This document shows positions 12,001 through 17,885 of a DNA stretch of 44,901 bases, piece after piece (positions within the stretch are counted from its first letter, which is position 1; each line of letters begins with the position of its first letter). Source of the stretch: Bacillota bacterium (GTDB lineage: Bacteria > Bacillota > Limnochordia > Darwinibacteriales > Darwinibacteriaceae); the NCBI GenBank assembly GCA_012838305.1, contig DUPN01000116.1, positions 1 to 44,901 of the forward strand, given 5' to 3'. The notes beneath the pieces are model-generated. The model searched no databases. It was not told the origin of the DNA and saw nothing but the letters and a program-made list of their open reading frames with translations. The translations under genes were made by a program, and so were the position numbers.

Positions 12001-14318
12001 TAGTAGCGGCAAATGGCGGGATCGGCACTGAGGGCCGCTTCCTGAAGATCGGTTTGGATCCCACCGGACAGCTGACGGCTCAGGCTAAAGGTGATATCTT
12101 CATCAACAGCCCTGTCCGGCGCCTCAATACTGGAGGGATTACGAGCGAGGGGGATATCACCATCTACGGCGGCGACAGTGTACACGTGGGTTCTGCAGGG
12201 GGAGGCATTTACACCCTGCTGGGCAAGGTAACGATCGACGCTAGAAACTCCATACTGTCCCTCCACGAAGATGCGGAGGCGGCCATTCGTGCTCAGCGCA
12301 TCTACCTGGAGACGCAGAATGGATCCGTTGGTTCCGATCAGGATGATTTGAGAATCGACATTTTGGGGCAGGGAGCTTTTGCTGCCGATGCTCCTGGCGG
12401 TATTTATATCACGGAAACCCGTGGAGACTTGAATGTGGACTCGGCCACCTCTTCTGCCGGGAACATCAGCTTGACTGCGGTGGAAGGAGATGTCAATCTT
12501 GAAACGGCCGCCGCCCATGGTGGTGTGACAGTCGACTCAAAAACCGGCGACACCAACCTGAAGACCATTACAGCTCAGACCGGTGACATCGTGATCACGG
12601 CCCATGGCGAGGCAAACCTCGGTACGCTGGACGCCGCCGGAGGCAGCATCCGGATCTTGGCGGATTTGGGAAGTGTGCAGCTGGCGACAGCGACAGCCTA
12701 CGGCGAACTTGCTTTGACGGCGGATCAGAATGCGGTGGTCAATACCGCAAGGACCGAGTTAGGTGATCTGAACCTGAGAGCGGTCAGAGGCGATGTGACC
12801 TTAGGAACCGCTGCAGCCCAAGGGGGCAATATCGGGATCATGGCCGAAGGTGATGTGGAGGCAGCGACCATCACGGCCTATGGCAATGTAGATGTCCAGG
12901 CACGGACAGGCGATGCCAAGCTGGATACCGTGCTGGCACAAGCGGGCAGTGTCGCGGTGACTGCGCAAAACGATGTGCTGGTAGGTTCCGTGACGTCCGA
13001 AGAAGGCGATGTGAACCTAACGGCCGTGACGGGTGATGTACCCTTAGGATTTGTTTCCGCCCAAGAAGGCACCGCTCGCATCCTAGCTGGCGGCAGCATC
13101 AGCGGCCGGTCCGATGAAACCAGCATAGTCGCAACCAGTCTCGACTTGCAGGCGGTCACAGGAGCCATTGGCCACGCTGACTCGCCGCTGAATATTGACT
13201 CGTCCAACAAAAACACCGGAACAGTTAGAGCCCAGGGATATCTGGGGGTTTATCTGCATGAGGTGGACGGCGCTCTGCACATCCTGGCTGTTGAATCCGA
13301 GACGGAGGATGTGGAAATCGCAGCCGATGGTTCCATTACCGGGGGCCAGATCAAGGGTGAGGATATCACACTTAGCAGTATCCACGGCAGCATTGGTGAG
13401 GACGACGCTTATATCCAAACTGAGGCAGGGGGCAGGCTCAATGCCAGCGCCCAAGGGAACATTTATCTGGAGCAGAGCGGAGGAGATCTGATCTCCGACC
13501 AGATGCTCGCTGCGGAAGGTTCCATTGGGCTGAGGGTACCCGATGGTCAGACCCAAATCACACAGCTCTCTGCTGGTGATGGAGTGACTGTGCGAGGCCT
13601 AGAGGATCTGTGGGTTGGGCAGGCGTTCGCTGGTACCGACCTCGACCTGGCTGTAGCGGGAGAGGGTCAGTACCTGGAGGTGGATCGGGCTGATGTGGGT
13701 CGATCCCTGCGTGCTCATGCCGATCATATCCGCTTGCCTGCGGTGCAGCACATTGGGGCGGAGGCCCTGCTTGTGGCGATCGGCGGCGGAAGTAAGAGGA
13801 TGGCTGACTCAGTCGTACTCAACATCGACTCGCCCATTGGAGTTATCTTCACGAAACTCTACGCCGCAGATATGACCATTCATGCTGATACCGATGAACT
13901 CATGTTCCTGGATGTTCTAGTCGGCAACAAAGCCACCTTCAGCAACAGATATCACACCGTTGTTGCAGACAATGTAGAGAAACGCCTCTATGAGAACGTC
14001 GCTCTGCAGTTGCTGCCGGAGGATCGACCCTTCTCCTTGCGTCTGGGTACGGATCGAGAGATATGGACAACGGCCTATGCGGTAAACTACAATGACTATT
14101 ACATCATTACCAACTTCGACACCATCAACAGCTTCATTAGAATCACCACAAAACTTGCGGACATCATGGGTGACATCCCCAGCTCCATCCTGAGCGGGCA
14201 TAGTTTCAGTCGTTTTTCGAACAGCGAAGGATTAGTAGGGGCCAATGAGGAAGAGGACGAAGACGAAGAGAATCAAGAGAACCTGTGGGACGTGATCCAA
14301 ATCGGAAGTGCAATATAA
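1..14318 (+). CDS. Giant two-partner-secretion-type exoprotein / filamentous adhesin (LktA-like), 5' partial
   Basis: The reading frame is open from the left edge (first full codon at base 3), so the true start, signal peptide and any N-terminal TPS secretion domain lie outside the window; at least 4,770 residues remain. Roughly the first 2,350 residues are repeats of about 60-70 residues built on a Gly/Ala-Val-rich strand followed by an N-x-x-T-x-A-(F/Y)-I-G motif. This is the style of fusobacterial/negativicute 'leukotoxin LktA family' adhesins and predicts a long beta-helix. Then come a coiled coil (about bases 8043-8620), beta-helix segments interrupted by an aromatic-rich block (about 9840-10240) and a helical block (about 10850-11360), a run of about 20-residue GDV-x-L repeats (about 12430-13080), and an acidic C-terminus with no LPxTG or autotransporter barrel. 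I see no cysteine, as is typical of exported passengers. The TpsB-like gene 10 bases downstream is the likely exporter. Adhesion is inferred from family. Confidence 0.85.
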   Translation, partial: NTTDTKASADGSAVDGTAKVGIGAAVAINQADSMNRAYLGQGTHEATSLEVTATTPGENKSAVEATAGAGSSKVGIAGAVGINIVDNTVDARINPSAAITVAGGDVTVQAQNDATHMAKAAPSEGGVSGDSLGVGASVALNIITEQVTAEISRGANLSGAGGITVDASSDSDTETEAKAGAEGGIAIDAAVAVTTLNQSTRAIIAEGGTLTTLGNVAVSSSSTGSHQATASGETKSGNVGIGAAVAVIVSNSSVSDQGDRVDVDNPVALSLVDRDLTTGGDLTVTALADRRYRAIGTASAKGAKADADQKGKSRSTSTLSENQGSQKGTQGGGTVTVAAAVGVTYINDDVLATIPGGESSTPRSLNVGGDLEVSALNASNFTSQGSGAAVDEQSKVGIGVGVGLSIQRNDTLASLGDYTTLRAKDLKVLAESKQNRDPAFVNHLAAEAVAGASAENVGVAGALAVVDSASSTKASLGRNLIVTEAEDISVVADNTSKLAAKAWAASKGGKVGVGASVATIVSKNQYAATIGSGSQILQSKNLDVIAMNRKVEGSVPFEFKDFESLDLQALIGENNYYTEVIAGAGGDNVAVAGAFAVNVFEDETVAVIGADSNVQSDGEITVQAENDTTAKALSGGVALKGQVGVGLASSDIVNKSTTQSLIERNVTLVSDDLSVTATAQQELAAFGVSAAGADKFGVAGVANVVHSENTVEAAISDSAELTNSGDLTLFAQNGFKVINIAGGAAGGGTGGIGASVATTIMKNKTLAYLGRGSLATVLGTARIEALARENLLTISAGGAYGGTAGVAGSSVVNVLNTTTHAFVGAGSRMNLTLTDSAGQNVYVRAEDQTDLTSVAGAASYGGTAGIGAAADVGVINKDTQAYIDSSSGAQTTVNAGNTVGVSAHAEENLISVAAGFAGGGTVGVAGTSGVYTIDNITRSFIGEYAQVHTGGNVLVSALNKNKLLMVSGSAAGSGTASVGGSGAVVTSNRLTEAYIGSFADVSALGKHEAINAYTGEFDEEYRDFSGGDGKVDRPGYAASDLTGDGTNDPIDNESLTKERSSVAATDQVRGVAVTAVTQDHLEEAAVGGAASGTVAVTGAGAVGVIESQTSAEIRSNAKINQTGENAGVDQKVLVAAGTDYYSLGIGGALSGSGGVAVGPGAHVSVVELGTTASIGNDSEVRSRGDITVSATTSENILSIAAAGSASAYAAISGAVTVSSLTNRTHAFIGDRAQVTADRSLSLSALDSTKYTTIAGGVALAVTGGGVGGSVAVNVINKDTQAFIGRDADVNAKGGALAIHAISEEDLLDVVASGGIGLFAGAAGAVAVNSVNSNTYAFIKDGARINQDTAGTTASQHVDLLAKNDLKLLSIAGTLAGGAVGVSGGVDVVTIKNNTAAYVEDGVNIKARGAFGIEAQSGQDIESYAVSAGAGAVGVAGAVSVVSVGSDLELDSKSVDGTSATSALETSDGSENVMDYAHGQITGNVGDQLLAGYEDTHIQGARDSLNAKTSTITQDSGGSVSVSGTQAFIGEGAQVEVGSLDMKATTDLEVSQSTGGVAGGVVGAGGAVSIATLNANTNASVGRNSNVQSTGAVKVTSELDQSYEGYSIAGAVGYTGSLAGSLVYLDDRSSTFARLDDDTSVQAGSLLLQSKAERDTDFVGVGASAGLAGPALSGTVIIGDLHGTTQAQVGPRAKLSITGALTVGALSDSQLTGTGAAPAGGLLAGLGAAVTILEDRTEVVASIEDDVEITKAGAVQLEAAYTPRVSGHTTGVGVGGLAVGASITDVRVSGQVRAFIGDRVEIGQQAGSSVGALSVRARFGSGADTAQATTLGGAAGGVAGAGSDATAVVNPTVSALVGHNARVNVAGNLQVRALSNSGAKAQSIGLVGAALGVGLSFAEAELKPVITAAIGDSGNIVAGGSVHLGALHNYDEAGSKLSGSAEAKAVSATGALVGGNGSDADAEASAQVASSIGSTFMQVGSNLEIVARSSNKSDAQADGVAAGGLVAAGAVTADSKTQGETTARLNGLVTAGNLSILAESTDYVTALTRSGAGGIAAGSGSIANARANSSTMASTGESLNLSVVGGAVSIRGEARSQAEAKARGVNAGGLAVGVSKAVADNRPTVMAYLGNKNAVFSDKLTIQARSLAPANGGGTLAESEASGGGLVGVNATISEAKNVTNVTSFVGDDSILRITGDLKVLAEGNSTQKADSTAITAGVVAVGSNSSLASSNSTISAHLGQGVAIEGGTVSISAQGRDDNYAESTAGSGGVVAGTAANAATSSRGGARAWIGQDVEADASSLELKAEHTVDFNAKTDSTSASLLGASGASTDNTVNYTVEASIDDDSKIEGENLGILAINRVIKDWVQGHNVQSGSGGVVDAAAVQSKTMINADTKVTLGENVLLAVVGDRKNPGALVIEGFSDLRARDRVKLDAGGAISVALAESKIQSARNTILQIGKNSTLTSVGDLDLSVWNRTDTQTAANVKTYGGAGAAQGKTLSQASINSSINIGQDVHLLAFKDTNLRIGSNRTGQKATQTVLANTDLWNKTVLPIETKPDADAYLTEKSDVVINTGSHLESVGHLRLLTDGGSRNVRGYGVGKDLYREALQAIGQFFSDLVGGGDVSLEIKAGRSSDSLTTGVRVDGIAEVGIENKRFLTIGPDGQVDASRSSEGYTISANAEDLSNEIQERIDELTALIQALDQRTGQSPSTTTDPAVAREIEELNQEKTSTNSLISGLTADINSYIASNNQKANEISANNQNIATWNAEIAALSEDEEKNAEAISLRRGWISAAQNANTVLQNQINQNNQSKAEYEQTKTQLQNRIGQINARLNELAALNIPDGGPGIQALAERYRAEKAMLEAQLGGLGNTSNVQVLTVDQEIEARSSNIYITADNLVGSGKLLAPGDTLIEVRNESPHFLRTNKMTIPDEAGGRIVFNQVSVSSLADINKRNRNQTAQFTNILTADNTESRISVINAYVPYGGTRAPDLFVDGDVRNLTGAVSLTSTYGSVQIKDGVDIVADSIRITAGRDITIGYKDGFRNIAHDIQGYWDSVIKAAEAGKTDKNITQTFEQIFGLSGPYEPSLLAGNNIFVSGQYLNINGVIQSGLPQRTLVIPPSLAAEIAEYKAKFDRGEVTDRIYRGLSINTDVESDISKVAVFYDAVDNTLELAPIFTMGGYMELYGHIMNTGVGELRVMDGYSQIQVDNQTNYDLRLKDINTGNGIEGTIKITDTGQQAYGGGPLQTVIKRQGNTVYTYNNQATGELNLVTAVAQASGRRTQYTPRANQYYSWTVKDERTWTEKRIEYFEKWFGFDTRTKTSYSGIESYNEVLQTPVGAAVLRVVDGKTDTYWYDRTVYPIVGSWSYGSWERVTNYLVYMKEERTNTRNMGEVIFHSHNIAAFHPIKIEFLGYDQGLLSVTSKGGIIIDGSLRNSLGETNIQSTQGAITQTGNELAGIIGQTVDLKGAAGMGSPSQAVGLQLVNNGVVNADTTSGDLYLEATRGDLVLGSIRAQDGDVYLGADTGIYGQTDSSLVTGTAVNLNVAHGNVASADRALRVNTEASSSGGLGVLAAGDIHITEVSGDLYLNQVESLGGDVILHTPDGSILDNNTDEIIDTRVEAELLGLWSEMGLTGEEAKESALHTVSAYERMKARQYADYWQLRERQVGADGSALGGEIYYPDSLIKLTDDEIRYYRESLGWDSDTIRALEAKMTRELHDLHQTYGSVSDTYIPDWTYTVLRPTDGSGSLLFDQYDEAVYDEWHSLVAGFVWTEDQLRNSIGVGVLKETSDTRVRIEEPNVIGRNVDLIASGNIGQDIANENIKLNGRTWTELEDWERLLILTAESKDVTILSDDEIQIVPKEDLDLRASGLIQARAAGSIFLGSEADLALARIEAGGDIRIKSRQNISHAAAAGEAAIKGQDLVLEAARGSIGTDSQAMVMDIGRFNLTARAGENIYISSPAHDLNIDTIYAVGHVDLHTEHAILNGTDPNQNIRAESLNLVAANGGIGTEGRFLKIGLDPTGQLTAQAKGDIFINSPVRRLNTGGITSEGDITIYGGDSVHVGSAGGGIYTLLGKVTIDARNSILSLHEDAEAAIRAQRIYLETQNGSVGSDQDDLRIDILGQGAFAADAPGGIYITETRGDLNVDSATSSAGNISLTAVEGDVNLETAAAHGGVTVDSKTGDTNLKTITAQTGDIVITAHGEANLGTLDAAGGSIRILADLGSVQLATATAYGELALTADQNAVVNTARTELGDLNLRAVRGDVTLGTAAAQGGNIGIMAEGDVEAATITAYGNVDVQARTGDAKLDTVLAQAGSVAVTAQNDVLVGSVTSEEGDVNLTAVTGDVPLGFVSAQEGTARILAGGSISGRSDETSIVATSLDLQAVTGAIGHADSPLNIDSSNKNTGTVRAQGYLGVYLHEVDGALHILAVESETEDVEIAADGSITGGQIKGEDITLSSIHGSIGEDDAYIQTEAGGRLNASAQGNIYLEQSGGDLISDQMLAAEGSIGLRVPDGQTQITQLSAGDGVTVRGLEDLWVGQAFAGTDLDLAVAGEGQYLEVDRADVGRSLRAHADHIRLPAVQHIGAEALLVAIGGGSKRMADSVVLNIDSPIGVIFTKLYAADMTIHADTDELMFLDVLVGNKATFSNRYHTVVADNVEKRLYENVALQLLPEDRPFSLRLGTDREIWTTAYAVNYNDYYIITNFDTINSFIRITTKLADIMGDIPSSILSGHSFSRFSNSEGLVGANEEEDEDEENQENLWDVIQIGSAI
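42..7100 (+). repeat. Array of ~60-70-residue beta-helix repeats within the giant exoprotein
   Basis: Degenerate tandem protein repeats with a period of about 180-210 bases. Each unit has a Gly/Ala-rich segment of the type GVAGAVAVN, a motif of the type N-K-D-T-Q-A-(F/Y)-I-G, a polar turn, and a (G)-x-(V/I)-x-V-x-A strand. Two consecutive units around bases 2,450-2,830 are each about 60 residues long. The DNA copies have diverged, so this is an old protein repeat rather than recent DNA duplication. The end coordinate is approximate. Confidence 0.75.
8043..8620 (+). other. Coiled-coil segment inside the giant exoprotein
   Basis: About 190 residues rich in E, K, Q, N and L with heptad-like spacing (for example runs around EIQERIDELTALIQALDQ and INARLNELAALN). 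They separate the N-terminal beta-helix repeats from the later beta-helix part. The composition is unlike the rest of the protein, with almost no Gly-Val repeats. It may act as a stalk or oligomerisation hinge; that role is inference. Confidence 0.6.
12430..13085 (+). repeat. Tandem ~20-residue GDV-type repeats in the exoprotein
   Basis: About ten consecutive units of 19-21 residues following the pattern G-D-V-x-L-x-T-x-x-A-x-x-G-x-I-x-I-x-A. This matches one coil of a right-handed beta-helix per unit, as in filamentous haemagglutinin-like proteins. The DNA period is about 60 bases. Confidence 0.65.
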
Positions 14319-14328
14319 TCGGAGGGAT

Positions 14329-15828
14329 ATGAGCAGGATGCTGAGAGGCAAATTGATGTCTGTGGTCGGGACACTCTTGTTGGTCATTACCATGTCAAGC
14401 TGCGGGGTCCTGGATGCGGACTCCGCAGAGATCCGGTTTTACGTGGATGAAATTGTCACCGATCCTTCAGAGATCCTCAGTCCCGAGGAGATCGAAGGGA
14501 TTTTAGGACCTTTGGAAGGGCGAGAACTCAGCGTGTCAGAGCTCATGGAAGCGGTGGAAGCGCTGGATGCACTGTACGGATCGAAGGGGTATGTGACCGC
14601 AAAAGCTCTTCTACCCCCGCAGGATGTGGAGGGGGGAGTGGTTTACATCCAGCTTGTGGAAGGCCGTCTCGGTCAGATGGTTTTCTCCGGTAACGAACAT
14701 ACAGTGGATCGCTTTTTCCAGGACAGGATCTCCCTTAAATCGGGCGATTTGATCCGCCTAGACAGGTTAGAAGAGGACATTTTGTACTTCAATCAGACCA
14801 ATGACGTCACCTTGCATGGCCAGCTGTCCCCTGGAGAAGAATTTGGCACCACCGATATTACCGTGATCGTGGAAGAGGCGCCCTGGGGTCAGATCGCGCT
14901 CTTTGCCGACAATGCTGGGCGCAGCGAAGCCGGACGCTTTCGGACCGGCATCAGTATGGTCCACAGCAGCCTGCTTGGCCTGAGAGATCCTCTGTCCATC
15001 AGCGCCACCAAAGGCAAGGGATCCCTTTCAGGAACCATCTCATATAATCTGCCCATCAATACCAAGGGTTTCCGGGTAGGCGTTCGCTTCGACGGCAGCT
15101 CCGCTGCGATCATTTCCGGAGAGTTCGAATCTCTGGAGATTGAAGGGCGCACCCTTGGACGTACCGTTTACCTGTCCAGCCCCTTGCGGGTGGAAGCGGG
15201 CTGGCTTGTGGATGGTTTTCTGGAGTACAGCTGGTACACCTCCAGATCCATCTTCTCCGGAACAGAGCTGATCAAGAACGAGACAGGTGCCGTGGCCGCG
15301 GGCTTTAACAGCCAGAAACAGACGAGTTCTGGACTGATCAGCAACTACCATTCGGTGACGATGGGCAATGGGCAGGCTGCCGTAGACAAGAACTTTGTCA
15401 AATACTATGGGTCTTTTGGCTGGATGAAGTCCAATGCCGAGGGGAACCAAGCGAACTTCAAGGCCATGGTTCAATTGAGCCCGAGCCGCTTATTGCCTCC
15501 CGAGCAGCAGTTTGCCCTGGGGGGAATGAACTCGGTGCGCGGATTTGAGGAGGGTTTGCTGACAGGGGATTCGGGATACCTGTTGAGCTTTGAATACAGT
15601 TTCCCTGTGGCCAAAGGCCTTGGAGGCTTCCTCTTCTTTGATCATGGCGGGGCCCTTCCCTTCAAAGGGAATGAAGAACCCATCAGCAGAGAGGACTTTT
15701 TGACCAGTACAGGAGTGGGTCTAGACATCCAAGTCGGCGATCATTTCTACGGTCGACTTCAAGCAGGAATCCCCCTGATGAACAAGAAAGCGATGGATCT
15801 GCACTTGGCTGTTCAACTTTCGTTTTAG
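14329..15828 (+). CDS. TpsB/ShlB-FhaC-type outer-membrane transporter (POTRA + Omp85 barrel)
   Basis: Predicted partner that exports the giant protein across the outer membrane. From the ATG at 14329 it is 499 residues. A GGAGG lies 3 bases upstream, and a second ATG at 14338 has better spacing, so the exact start is uncertain. The N-terminus is a signal sequence whose hydrophobic core ends at T-M-S-S-C25-G, a possible lipobox. Two POTRA-like domains follow (about residues 33-115 and 116-185), the first with the POTRA_2 pattern ending V-x-I-x-L-V-E-G. The rest is a beta-barrel of about 310 residues containing the conserved V-R-G-F signature (in G-G-M-N-S-V-R-G-F) and ending in a terminal Phe, the usual barrel beta-signal. 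It starts 10 bases after the exoprotein stop, as expected for a tpsA-tpsB pair. At 499 residues it is slightly shorter than typical TpsB, and I see no N-terminal plug helix or linker before POTRA1. Confidence 0.85.
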   Translation: MSRMLRGKLMSVVGTLLLVITMSSCGVLDADSAEIRFYVDEIVTDPSEILSPEEIEGILGPLEGRELSVSELMEAVEALDALYGSKGYVTAKALLPPQDVEGGVVYIQLVEGRLGQMVFSGNEHTVDRFFQDRISLKSGDLIRLDRLEEDILYFNQTNDVTLHGQLSPGEEFGTTDITVIVEEAPWGQIALFADNAGRSEAGRFRTGISMVHSSLLGLRDPLSISATKGKGSLSGTISYNLPINTKGFRVGVRFDGSSAAIISGEFESLEIEGRTLGRTVYLSSPLRVEAGWLVDGFLEYSWYTSRSIFSGTELIKNETGAVAAGFNSQKQTSSGLISNYHSVTMGNGQAAVDKNFVKYYGSFGWMKSNAEGNQANFKAMVQLSPSRLLPPEQQFALGGMNSVRGFEEGLLTGDSGYLLSFEYSFPVAKGLGGFLFFDHGGALPFKGNEEPISREDFLTSTGVGLDIQVGDHFYGRLQAGIPLMNKKAMDLHLAVQLSF

Positions 15829-15856
15829 AAGACGCATACGGTAGGAGGAAAGAATC

Positions 15857-16345
15857 ATGAAACGAAGTCTTTATGTGATTTTTGCACTTGTAGGAATGTT
15901 GCTGTTGACCAGCGGTATTCAGGCCTCAGCCAACGTTTTGATAGGCGTTATCGACATCGACCGGGTCATGGACGAATCAGATGCTGGTAAGCTCGCCAAC
16001 GAGGATTTGGGCCAGTTGATTGCGGGGTGGCAGGCGACACTGGATTCCTTGGAGGCGACCATTGTGGAGCTGCAGGAAACGAATCCCGACTCGGAGGAAC
16101 TCCCGGCCTTGATAGAGGACTACCAAATCGCGGCGGCCGAGGGAGAACACGCCATTCAACAACGGGCAGACGAGTTGTACCTGCTCTTGCTGCAAGATAT
16201 TGCTATGATCGCTAGAATCATCGGTGAGCGGGACGGGTATACGATCATCGCTGAAACCGCCAGCCTTTTCTACTACGAATCCCAGGTAGATATCAGTGCC
16301 GACGTCATTCTAGAGTACAATAGGCTCCTAAATGAGAGTGAATAA
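15857..16345 (+). CDS. ompH: OmpH/Skp-family periplasmic chaperone
   Basis: A 162-residue protein with an N-terminal signal peptide (about residues 1-26, cleavage near A-S-A-N), starting from ATG with AGGAGG upstream. The pattern after the signal (I-G-V-I-D-I-D-R-V-M-D-E-S), a central helical stretch rich in E, Q and L, and a C-terminal D-I-S-A-D-V-I-L-E-Y-N match the OmpH/Skp family. That family binds unfolded outer-membrane proteins in the periplasm with helical arms. It is the last gene before a terminator and follows the TpsB-like gene by 28 bases, so it may be a dedicated chaperone for the barrel or the giant passenger. The length is normal for the family; the helical arms look rather short. 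Confidence 0.85.
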   Translation: MKRSLYVIFALVGMLLLTSGIQASANVLIGVIDIDRVMDESDAGKLANEDLGQLIAGWQATLDSLEATIVELQETNPDSEELPALIEDYQIAAAEGEHAIQQRADELYLLLLQDIAMIARIIGERDGYTIIAETASLFYYESQVDISADVILEYNRLLNESE

Positions 16346-16364
16346 ACCATCTGTTCACCTAATG

Positions 16365-16387
16365 CCCCGGATTCCGGGGTTTTTTTA
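16365..16387 (+). terminator. Rho-independent terminator closing the secretion operon
   Basis: CCCCGG, loop ATT, CCGGGG, followed directly by seven T. It lies 19 bases after the ompH stop codon. Confidence 0.9.
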
Positions 16388-16460
16388 TGCGGTTCTTTCT
16401 GCTTTCGGAACGTGGCCAAGTAGGGTCTCGAGAATTCGAAATTCTTTTTCCCGCGACTTT

Positions 16461-16489
16461 TTGGAGGTTTCATCACACTTAAGTCTAAT
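16461..16489 (+). promoter_or_regulatory. Candidate promoter for the peptide operon with CTTAAG repeats flanking the -10
   Basis: TTGGAG, 17 bases, TCTAAT. The -10 hexamer sits exactly between two CTTAAG palindromes (16478-16483 and 16490-16495), which together could form an operator. The -35 is weak. The start codon of the first gene is 113 bases downstream. I see nothing else in 16388-16602. Confidence 0.4.
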
Positions 16490-16602
16490 CTTAAGGGATA
16501 ACGGATAGAGAAATGCTAAACCGGGGTATTTAGGGCGTTTACGGAGCAAAAAATTGCCGATTCCGGAATCCGAAAAACGACGATTCACTTGGGGGATTCA
16601 TC

Positions 16603-17871
16603 TTGATCAGTCAGGAGTTTCACAAAGAGAAACGAAGCGATGCGGCGGCCGGCCTTTTGGATCGATCGCTACTCATTGTTTTCGCCGGGAAGGCGCCACA
16701 AAGAACGGGCGATCAGAGCTACGCTTTTACTCCCAATAGGAATTTCTACTACCTGACAGGAGTTGCCAAAGAACGGTCTGTTTTGCTTATGGCCAAATAT
16801 GAAGACTGTCTGGAAGAAGTGTTGTTGATCGAAAAGCCCAATCCGCGCAAAGAGAGCCGCATTGGACAAATGATGGATATCGATCAGGCCAGGGAGTTGA
16901 CGGGCATACCCACCATTCGTTATCTGGATGAACTGGATGTTTGTATCGCAGAGCTCCTCAGCAATCGAGGTACCTTGGTGGAGAGGGATTTCCAAAACGT
17001 TTACTTCGATTTTGAGACAGGTGACGTGGGCGACCCCCTCGATCAAGCCAGGATGTATGCGAGGAAAATACAGGACAGATTTCCCTATCTGCAAATACAG
17101 AACATCCATCACCAACTATGCAATCTCAGGGTCTGTAAGGAGCGGTCAGAGATCGAAAAGATCAGGCGGGCGATCGAGATCACCGACGAAGGCATCAAGA
17201 GTATGATGCGCCGGGTCAAGGCTGGGCTTTGGGAGTACGAGCTGGAGGCGGCCTTTGATTACGAGCTGAAAGTGCGGGGCGTCAAAAACCCAGCATTTCC
17301 ATCCATCATTGCCTCCGGCGCCAATGCCACTGTTTTACACTATGAAGACAACAACCAGATGGTCGGTGAAGATGAGTTAGTCTTGGTGGATGTGGGTGCA
17401 GAGTACGACTATTATTGCGCCGATATTAGCAGGACATTCCCGGTCTCCGGGCGATTTACGCCCAGGCAGCGGATCTTGTACGAGATCGTCCTCAAGGCTC
17501 AAGAAGCAACGATTGAAGCGATGAAACCTGGACAAGGGCTGGAGCAGCTGCTTGACATTACCAAGGCGACTATGGCCGCAGAGTGTCAGAGGGTTGGCCT
17601 AATCAAGACAGCGGAAGAACTGTCAAGATACTTCTTTCATGGAGTAAGCCACTACCTTGGACTGGACACACATGATGTGGGAGGCCGCAATGTTAAACTA
17701 GCGCCAGGTATGGTGCTCACAGTGGAGCCCGGCCTCTATGTCCCCGAGGAAAATATCGGTATTCGCATCGAGGATGATGTGTTGATTACCGCTGACGGAC
17801 ATGAGGTCTTATCCAAACAGATTATAAAGACCGTAGAAGATATTGAGAGATTCATGCAACAAACTACATAG
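16603..17871 (+). CDS. Xaa-Pro aminopeptidase (M24B, PepP-like)
   Basis: Cytoplasmic metallopeptidase expected to remove the N-terminal residue before proline in imported peptides. It is 422 residues with a TTG start; GGGGGA lies 6 bases upstream and no better in-frame start fits the family N-terminus. The creatinase-like N-terminal domain spans about residues 1-170 and the pita-bread catalytic domain about 175-415. All five dinuclear metal ligands of PepP are visible: D263 (L-V-D-V-G), D274 (A-D-I-S-R-T-F), H350 (V-S-H-Y), E375 (V-E-P-G) and E390 (R-I-E-D). The catalytic H357 (T-H-D-V-G) is also present. It is the first gene of the operon, 14 bases before the oligopeptide-binding protein, which fits intracellular processing of imported peptides. 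Confidence 0.92.
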   Translation: MISQEFHKEKRSDAAAGLLDRSLLIVFAGKAPQRTGDQSYAFTPNRNFYYLTGVAKERSVLLMAKYEDCLEEVLLIEKPNPRKESRIGQMMDIDQARELTGIPTIRYLDELDVCIAELLSNRGTLVERDFQNVYFDFETGDVGDPLDQARMYARKIQDRFPYLQIQNIHHQLCNLRVCKERSEIEKIRRAIEITDEGIKSMMRRVKAGLWEYELEAAFDYELKVRGVKNPAFPSIIASGANATVLHYEDNNQMVGEDELVLVDVGAEYDYYCADISRTFPVSGRFTPRQRILYEIVLKAQEATIEAMKPGQGLEQLLDITKATMAAECQRVGLIKTAEELSRYFFHGVSHYLGLDTHDVGGRNVKLAPGMVLTVEPGLYVPEENIGIRIEDDVLITADGHEVLSKQIIKTVEDIERFMQQTT

Positions 17872-17885
17872 ACGGAGGCAAGGAA

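Noticed and set aside
16428-16444. GAATTCGAAATTC-like dyad as a CodY box before the peptide operon
   Set aside because: The centre lacks the C-W-G core and the spacing is off by about one base. The CodY here also has a changed recognition helix, so a canonical box is not expected.
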